64,000 nt of DNA from Pseudomonadota bacterium. Lineage in GTDB: Bacteria; Pseudomonadota; Alphaproteobacteria; Caulobacterales; Caulobacteraceae. Below the pieces are notes generated by a model, which saw nothing but the letters and a program-made list of their open reading frames with translations, searched no databases and was not told where the DNA came from. The stretch is taken from the NCBI GenBank assembly GCA_020161365.1, contig JAIUNU010000002.1:186001-250000 (forward strand), given 5' to 3'. Below, in pieces: positions 59,543 through 64,000 of this stretch. Each line of letters opens with the position of its first letter. The stretch's first letter is position 1. The position numbers and the translations under genes were made by a program.

Positions 59543-60832
59543 TTACGGCGCCTTCACCACGGCACCGCCCTTCATCACGAAGACCGGCTTTTCCAGCGTC
59601 GTGACATCCGCCAGCGGATCACCGGCCACCGCGATCATGTCGCCATAGCGCCCCACCGCCACCTGGCCGACATCCTTGCTCCGTCCCAGGGCCTCGGCGG
59701 CGGTGACGGTCGCCGCCTGGATCGCCTGCAAAGGCGTCGCGCCATAACGGACCATGACAGCGAACTGCTTGGCGTTGTCGCCGTGCGGATAGATGCCGGC
59801 GTCGGTGCCGTAGACCATCTTCACCCCGGCCTTCAGCGCCTTGCGGAAGTTCTCGCGCTGGATCTCGCCGATGTCGCGGTCCTTGCGGAGGTTGTCTTCC
59901 AGGACGCCGTTCTTCTTGCCCTCGGCCTGGGTGTAGTCGGTGTTGTAGATGTCCATCGAGAAGTAGGCGCCCTTCTGGACCGCCAGCTTGATGCCCTCGT
60001 CGTCCACGAGGCTGGCGTGCTCGATCGTGTCGACCCCGGCCCGCACCGCCTCGCGGATGCCCGAGGCGCCGTGCGCGTGGGCGGCGACCTTGATGCCGGC
60101 CATGTGCGCCTCGTCGACGACCGCCTTCATCTCATCATAGGTCAGCTGCTGCTGGCCCGGCTCGTTGCCGCGCGAGAAGACGCCGCCCGTGGCGCAGATC
60201 TTGATCACCTGGGCGCCGTACTTCTTCAGCGTCCGCACCGCCTTGCGCGCCTCATCGGGGCTGTCGCTGTTGAAGGGGCTCTTCTGGTCCATCGACGGCG
60301 GGAAGAAGGTCGAATCGCAGTGACCGCCCGTCGCGCCGAACGAGATGGCGGCGGTGACGATGCGCGGACCGGGCACATAGCCCGCGTCGATCGCCTCGCG
60401 CAGGCCCACGTCGTCGAAATCGGCGGCGCCGACATTGCGCACCGTGGTGAAGCCCGCCTCCAGGGTCTTCCTGGCGTTGGCGGTCTGCACAACGCTCCAG
60501 AAGCGGTCGCTGTATTCCAGGCTGTTGTAGCCGCCCACCTCGGCCAGGCTGTCCAGGTGCACGTGCATGTCGATCAGGCCCGGCAGCAGGGTCGCGCCCG
60601 GCAGGTCGACCACCTTGGCGCCGGCCGGAACGGCGTCGCCCTTCTTGCCGATGCTGGTGATGCGGCCGTCGGTGATGATGACCTGCGGATTGTCCACATA
60701 CTTGCCGCTGACCACGTCGAGCAGGCGCGCGGCGCTGACCGCCTTGACCTCGGCTGCGTCGGCCGCGCCAGCCATCGCCAGCCCCGCCGCCGCGCTCGCC
60801 ATCAGCGCCGCGATCCTGATGCCCTTGCCCAT
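59543..60832 (-). CDS. Secreted amidohydrolase (COG1228, prolidase/carboxypeptidase-like)
   Basis: 429 residues. Signal peptide (1-about 26). Binuclear metal site as in amidohydrolases: His90/His92 (DMHVHLD), carboxylated Lys211 (QVIKICATGG), His252/254 (AAHAHG), His272 (TIEHASLVDDEG) and Asp344 (VYGTDAG). The segment FGATGGHCDSTFFPP is typical of the Xaa-Pro/Xaa-Arg dipeptidase members studied from Caulobacter. It probably hydrolyses dipeptides in the periplasm and may act with the following M20 enzyme in peptide use. Confidence 0.92.
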   Translation of the reverse strand: MGKGIRIAALMASAAAGLAMAGAADAAEVKAVSAARLLDVVSGKYVDNPQVIITDGRITSIGKKGDAVPAGAKVVDLPGATLLPGLIDMHVHLDSLAEVGGYNSLEYSDRFWSVVQTANARKTLEAGFTTVRNVGAADFDDVGLREAIDAGYVPGPRIVTAAISFGATGGHCDSTFFPPSMDQKSPFNSDSPDEARKAVRTLKKYGAQVIKICATGGVFSRGNEPGQQQLTYDEMKAVVDEAHMAGIKVAAHAHGASGIREAVRAGVDTIEHASLVDDEGIKLAVQKGAYFSMDIYNTDYTQAEGKKNGVLEDNLRKDRDIGEIQRENFRKALKAGVKMVYGTDAGIYPHGDNAKQFAVMVRYGATPLQAIQAATVTAAEALGRSKDVGQVAVGRYGDMIAVAGDPLADVTTLEKPVFVMKGGAVVKAP

Positions 60833-60957
60833 CTGCCTATCCCCATGAAACTTGAGCGGCGGACGCTAGCACGCGGAACCGCGCCGTCGAGTCCCGTCGT
60901 CCGGACGCAAAGCCGGCCTCGACCCGGTCACGACGATCGCCTAAGGGATCAAGCGAC

Positions 60958-61042
60958 GGGGACGTGGCGGAATCGGTAGACGCGCCGGACTTAAAATCCG
61001 TTGGAGCAATCCGTGTGGGTTCGAGTCCCACCGTCCCTACCA
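60958..61042 (+). tRNA. tRNA-Leu (anticodon UAA)
   Basis: 85 nt with encoded CCA. Acceptor GGGGACG pairs with CGTCCCT (one G-U), discriminator A, then CCA. D-arm GCGG...GGTAGACGC; anticodon loop CTTAAAA with TAA at 60992-60994; long variable arm TTGGAGCAATCC, as in class II tRNAs; T-arm GTGGGTTCGAGTCCCAC. Position 27-43 of the anticodon stem is a C-U mismatch. Reads UUA and UUG, which are rare in this GC-rich genome. Confidence 0.96.
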
Positions 61043-61210
61043 GCCAACCCTCGGAGGAGCCCCAAGGGCGGGTTCTCGCTTCGAGTGAATAAGCACTGAC
61101 AACCCGAATATTCGTTTCGGCTCAACTCGACTCCGGTCAAGATGAAGCCGGTGGAACCGCGCGCGACCACCAAGCTTCGCTTTCCATCTGTTGCGTTTCG
61201 AGTGTCGAGC

Positions 61211-61609
61211 ATGGCTGAAGACAAGTCTCCCGATCCCGTCGACATCCATGTCGGGCGCCGCCTGCGCATGCGCCGCAAGGACCTCGGGCACTCGCAGCAG
61301 TCGCTCGCCGACGCCTTGGGCCTGACCTTTCAGCAGGTGCAGAAGTACGAGGGCGGCTCCAACCGGATCAGCGCCAGCAAGCTTCACGCGGCCGCCATGT
61401 TCCTGAAGACGCCGGTGGCCTTCTTCTTCGAAGGGCTGGAAGACCCGGAAAGCGTCGACACGACCGCCGCCGAGCTGGCCAACGAAATGGCCGCCTTCTG
61501 GTCGCTGCCGGGCGGCCCGGATCTGGCCCGCGCCTTCGCGGCGATCGACTCCGCCGGCATGCGCAAGCATCTGCTGGACCTCGCCCGCGCCATCGCCGGC
61601 CAGGAATAG
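61211..61609 (+). CDS. XRE-family helix-turn-helix regulator
   Basis: 132 residues from ATG 61211 (MAEDKSPDPVDIHV). HTH domain: VGRRLRMRRKDLGHSQQSLADALGLTFQQVQKYEGGSNRISASKLHAAAMFL, the alphaproteobacterial subtype with a C-terminal helical tail (TAAELANEMAAFWSLPGG, LARAFAAIDSAGMRKHLLDLARAI). Such regulators are common in Caulobacterales; the target is not predictable here. A longer start at 61142 is open but less likely, as it precedes the conserved region by 40 residues. Confidence 0.92.
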   Translation: MAEDKSPDPVDIHVGRRLRMRRKDLGHSQQSLADALGLTFQQVQKYEGGSNRISASKLHAAAMFLKTPVAFFFEGLEDPESVDTTAAELANEMAAFWSLPGGPDLARAFAAIDSAGMRKHLLDLARAIAGQE

Positions 61610-61611
61610 GG

Positions 61612-62382
61612 TCAGACCGCGTCGGCCAGCAGCTCGATGTTGTTGGCGCCGGCCTCGCCCAGCGCCGCCATCAGCTCGCCCACCGCCGCTTCCAGCTCGT
61701 CAGCGTCGCGGCCGCGCAGCACCAGATTCGCGCCATAGACGTCCGGCGGCGAGAAGAACGGATAGCTGCCCAGCGACATGTCCGGATGGGCCTTGGCGAC
61801 GGCTTCCAGCGGCGCGGCGATCACGCCCTCGCCCGTGCCGGTGACGCGCACCGTCTTGCTCAGCACCACGGCGCCGGTCCGCAGGCGCGGGCCCACATCC
61901 TCAAGCATGCCGCGCATGATGGCGGGCACGCCGGCCAGGACGAAGACGTTCTCCTTCTGGAAGCCGGGCGGGCCCTGCACCGGGTTCTTCACCAGGCTGC
62001 CGCCTTCGGGCACGTGGGCCATGCGGCGGCGGGCGGCGTTCGGCTCGCCCCAGCGCTCGCGCAGCATGGCCATGATCTCGGGATGCTCGGGCGCCGTCAC
62101 GCCGAAAGCCTTGGCGATCGAGTCGGCGGTGATGTCGTCGTGGGTCGGACCGATGCCGCCGGTGGTGATCACATAGTCGTACCTGGTGCGCAGGGCGTTG
62201 ACCGCGTCGATGATCTCCTGCTCGACATCGGGCACCACGCGGGCCTCACACAGATCCACGCCGTAGGTCGCCAGATACTTGGCGATGGACGCGAGATTGG
62301 TGTCCTGGGTGCGGCCCGAGAGAATCTCGTCGCCGATGATCATCACCGCGGCCGTCACGCGCGCGCTTTTGGTGGCTGTCAT
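61612..62382 (-). CDS. CinA-like MoCF (molybdopterin-binding fold) domain protein
   Basis: 256 residues. [38 protein letters not shown] and [23 protein letters not shown] are the MoCF fold with the CinA N-terminal signature. The middle has [36 protein letters not shown]. The C-terminal deamidase half of CinA is missing, so this is the stand-alone form (ADP-ribose/NAD-metabolite pyrophosphatase-like activity is reported for related proteins). It is divergent from sfsA with 53 bp between. Confidence 0.92.
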   Translation of the reverse strand: MTATKSARVTAAVMIIGDEILSGRTQDTNLASIAKYLATYGVDLCEARVVPDVEQEIIDAVNALRTRYDYVITTGGIGPTHDDITADSIAKAFGVTAPEHPEIMAMLRERWGEPNAARRRMAHVPEGGSLVKNPVQGPPGFQKENVFVLAGVPAIMRGMLEDVGPRLRTGAVVLSKTVRVTGTGEGVIAAPLEAVAKAHPDMSLGSYPFFSPPDVYGANLVLRGRDADELEAAVGELMAALGEAGANNIELLADAV

Positions 62383-62435
62383 CGCCTCGATCCCCTATCT
62401 GGCCTGCTGTTCTTCCCTTCCGACTTAGGCCTCGC

Positions 62436-63155
62436 ATGCTGCTGCCGCAACCGCTGATCCATGGTCGTCTGGTGAGCCGCTACAAGCGGTTCTTCGCCGA
62501 CCTCGTACTGGACGACGGCCAGGAGATCACCGCCCACTGCCCCAATCCGGGGGCGATGCTGGGCGTCCGCGAGCCCGGCCAGGGCGCCTGGGTGTCGTGG
62601 TCGGACGATCCCAAGCGCAAGCTGGCCTACACCCTGCAGCTGGTCGAGCAAGGGAACGCTCTGGTGGGAATCAACACCCTGCTGCCCAACCGGCTGGTCG
62701 CCGAGGCCCTGGCGGCCGACGCCATCCCCGAGCTTTCCGGCTATGCGACGATCAAGCCCGAGGTGAAGTATGCGCAGGCCAGCCGCGTCGACTTCCTGCT
62801 GACCCACCCGGACCGGCCCCCTTGCTGGCTGGAGGTCAAGAACTGCCACTTCTCCCGCAAGCCGGGCCTGGCCGAGTTCCCCGACTGCAAGGCCGAGCGC
62901 TCGACCCGGCACCTGGAAGACCTCGCCACCCAGGTCCGCGAGGGCCACCGGGCCGTGGTGCTGTTCGTGGTCCAGCGCGAGGACTGCGAGGTGTGCAGCG
63001 CCTGCGCCGACTTGGACCCGAAATTCGCGGCGGGGCTGGACGCCGCCGCCGCCGCCGGGGTGGAGGTGCTGGTCTATGCGTGCGCGATGAGCACACAGGC
63101 GGTGGGGATCGATCGCCGCATCGTGTGGAGCAGCGCCCGTCTAACAGCGATTTAA
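62436..63155 (+). CDS. sfsA: SfsA family protein
   Basis: 239 residues, normal length. [38 protein letters not shown] is the SfsA N-terminal OB-like domain. [68 protein letters not shown] is the nuclease-like core (D, E-x-K as in the restriction endonuclease fold). Named for sugar fermentation stimulation; a nucleic-acid role is likely. Stands alone on the plus strand. Confidence 0.95.
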   Translation: MLLPQPLIHGRLVSRYKRFFADLVLDDGQEITAHCPNPGAMLGVREPGQGAWVSWSDDPKRKLAYTLQLVEQGNALVGINTLLPNRLVAEALAADAIPELSGYATIKPEVKYAQASRVDFLLTHPDRPPCWLEVKNCHFSRKPGLAEFPDCKAERSTRHLEDLATQVREGHRAVVLFVVQREDCEVCSACADLDPKFAAGLDAAAAAGVEVLVYACAMSTQAVGIDRRIVWSSARLTAI

Positions 63156-63227
63156 GCTGCATTCCCCACGCCTTCGGCTACTTCTTCCCCCGCTCGCGCG
63201 AGAGGGGCGCGGACATTGGGGGAGCGT

Positions 63228-63617
63228 ATGAAGCGGACCATCCTGGCGCCGGCCATCCTGGCCTTGGTTCTGTCGGGCTGCGGTCCGTCCGATCCCAAGA
63301 AGCCCGAGGGCGGGCTGATGCTGGGCCTGCGGGCGATCTTCGCGTTCAAGGCCTGCACCGACAAGCTGGAGCAACGCTTCGGCCTGACGAAGGTGGTGGG
63401 GGTCACCTCCAACGACATGAACCCCATCCAGGTCGGCCCGCCGGGCAACTGGGACGTCAAGTTCACCGCCGACGTCACCGAGGAAGAGAGCGGCCGGGTC
63501 ACGCGCTACACCGGCGTCTGCCACGTCCGCCGCGACAAGCCCACGACCCTGGACGCCAGCTTCGTCAAGGAGGTCAAGGCGGGGGGCGACGTCGTGCGGC
63601 GGGTCCGCCCGGGCTGA
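63228..63617 (+). CDS. Small lipoprotein, conserved hypothetical
   Basis: 129 residues from ATG 63228 (GGGGGAG 3-9 nt upstream). Lipobox VLSGC with Cys at about 18, then GPSDPKKPEGG. The mature part is beta-rich (LRAIFAFKACTDKLEQRFGLTKVVGVTSNDMNPIQVG, WDVKFTADVTEEESGRVTRYTGVCHVRRDK) with two further Cys. No family recognised. It lies between sfsA and map, on the same strand, and may share a promoter with neither (72 bp gap before). Confidence 0.82.
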   Translation: MKRTILAPAILALVLSGCGPSDPKKPEGGLMLGLRAIFAFKACTDKLEQRFGLTKVVGVTSNDMNPIQVGPPGNWDVKFTADVTEEESGRVTRYTGVCHVRRDKPTTLDASFVKEVKAGGDVVRRVRPG

Positions 63618-63749
63618 GACGCCAGGCTCCAGGCCGAAAGGTCGCGGCCAAGAGGCGACGGCTATTGAACTTTTATGCTATGCTCGCGACATAACCCCTG
63701 ACCGCAGACCCCTTCGCCGCCCCTGCGGCGGCGAGCCCCCGAGTAGAGC

Positions 63750-64000
63750 ATGACCCTGGACACCGCCCTCGAAATCGAAGCCGAGACCCGCACGGGTCAG
63801 ATCAAGATCCACAAGGCCGAGGACTTCGAGGGCATGCGCAAGGCCGGCAAGCTGGCCGCCGAATGCCTGGACATGCTGGTTCCGCACGTGCAGCCAGGCG
63901 TATCGTCCGACGAGCTGGACCGGCTGGCGCGCGAGTTCATCCTCGACCACGGCGCCCTGCCCGCCTGCCTCTATTATCGCGGCTATCCCAAGACGGTCTG
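63750..64000 (+). CDS. map: Methionine aminopeptidase, type I (5' part; runs past window end)
   Basis: 83 codons from ATG 63750. IKIHKAEDFEGMRKAGKLAAECLDMLVPHVQPGVSSDELDRLAREFILDHGALPACLYYRGYPKTV is the start of the Map pita-bread fold, just before the metal-binding SINE-motif. Removes N-terminal Met from new proteins; essential. An AT-rich patch at 63665-63690 (TTGAAC, TATGCT) may be its promoter. Confidence 0.95.
   Translation, partial: MTLDTALEIEAETRTGQIKIHKAEDFEGMRKAGKLAAECLDMLVPHVQPGVSSDELDRLAREFILDHGALPACLYYRGYPKTV

Noticed and set aside
58174..59604. 476-residue plus-strand frame opposite the M20 peptidase
   Set aside because: Antisense shadow; the minus strand carries all metal-binding motifs and a signal peptide.

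Overview
The window looks like a chromosomal segment of a Caulobacter-type alphaproteobacterium. Base composition is strongly GC-rich. Several diagnostic gene sets occur together: a ccmI-ccmE-ccmF-ccmH-degP run (the cycHJKL-degP order known from rhizobia and Caulobacter), a gene transfer agent (GTA) structural cluster, paired OmpR-type two-component systems, and a TonB-receptor/xylan-enzyme/flavin-halogenase locus. I see no integrase, IS element, plasmid gene or CRISPR array.

Layout. 1-6101 (minus): ECF sigma factor, FecR-like anti-sigma factor and a TonB-dependent receptor (cut by the window edge), then an MHS-type MFS transporter. 6300-9041: periplasmic cyclophilin and a histidine kinase/response regulator pair. 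9230-15018: degP and the cytochrome c maturation operon. 15118-17142: an alpha/beta hydrolase convergent with an unrecognised 443-residue protein. 17336-19745: a second kinase/regulator pair with a small PepSY protein. 19872-20807: a DnaJ/CbpA-like chaperone. 20895-35267 (minus): a GTA cluster in the Rhodobacter RcGTA order read backwards (gp15, 14, 13, 12, 11, 10.1, 10, 9, 8, 6, 5, 4, 3.5, 3, 2 and a gp1-position gene), broken by two plus-strand passenger genes (DUF805 and DUF559) and by many short repeats. 35530-44833: ketoglutarate-semialdehyde dehydrogenase, cytochrome c plus flavin amine oxidase, an orphan CHASE4-like kinase, an FKBP isomerase, and a NarL-type two-component pair with a PDZ-like sensor. 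44933-57570: GH43, GH10 and a large TonB receptor on the minus strand, divergent from four tandem flavin-dependent halogenase genes, one of which is catalytically degenerate. 57759-64000: GIY-YIG protein, two secreted peptidase/amidohydrolases, tRNA-Leu(UAA), an XRE regulator, a CinA-like MoCF protein, sfsA, a lipoprotein and the start of map.

How the parts work together. The receptor, GH10 and GH43 form a plausible xylan-oligosaccharide uptake and breakdown unit. A LacI-type palindrome (GGTAGCGCTACC) lies in the receptor promoter, and a close relative lies upstream of the semialdehyde dehydrogenase 16 kb away, which suggests one sugar regulon. The halogenases share the intergenic control region with the receptor, so halogenation may be tied to the same nutritional signal; their substrate is unknown.

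The most interesting non-gene signals are a perfect 20-bp palindrome at the end of gp15 in front of the dnaJ-like gene, a GTTC-N7-GTTC (LexA-type) box between GTA gp2 and gp3, and GC-rich repeats that have become the 3' ends or ribosome-binding sites of GTA and passenger genes. All calls come from reading the sequence and from knowledge of the protein families; no searches were run.
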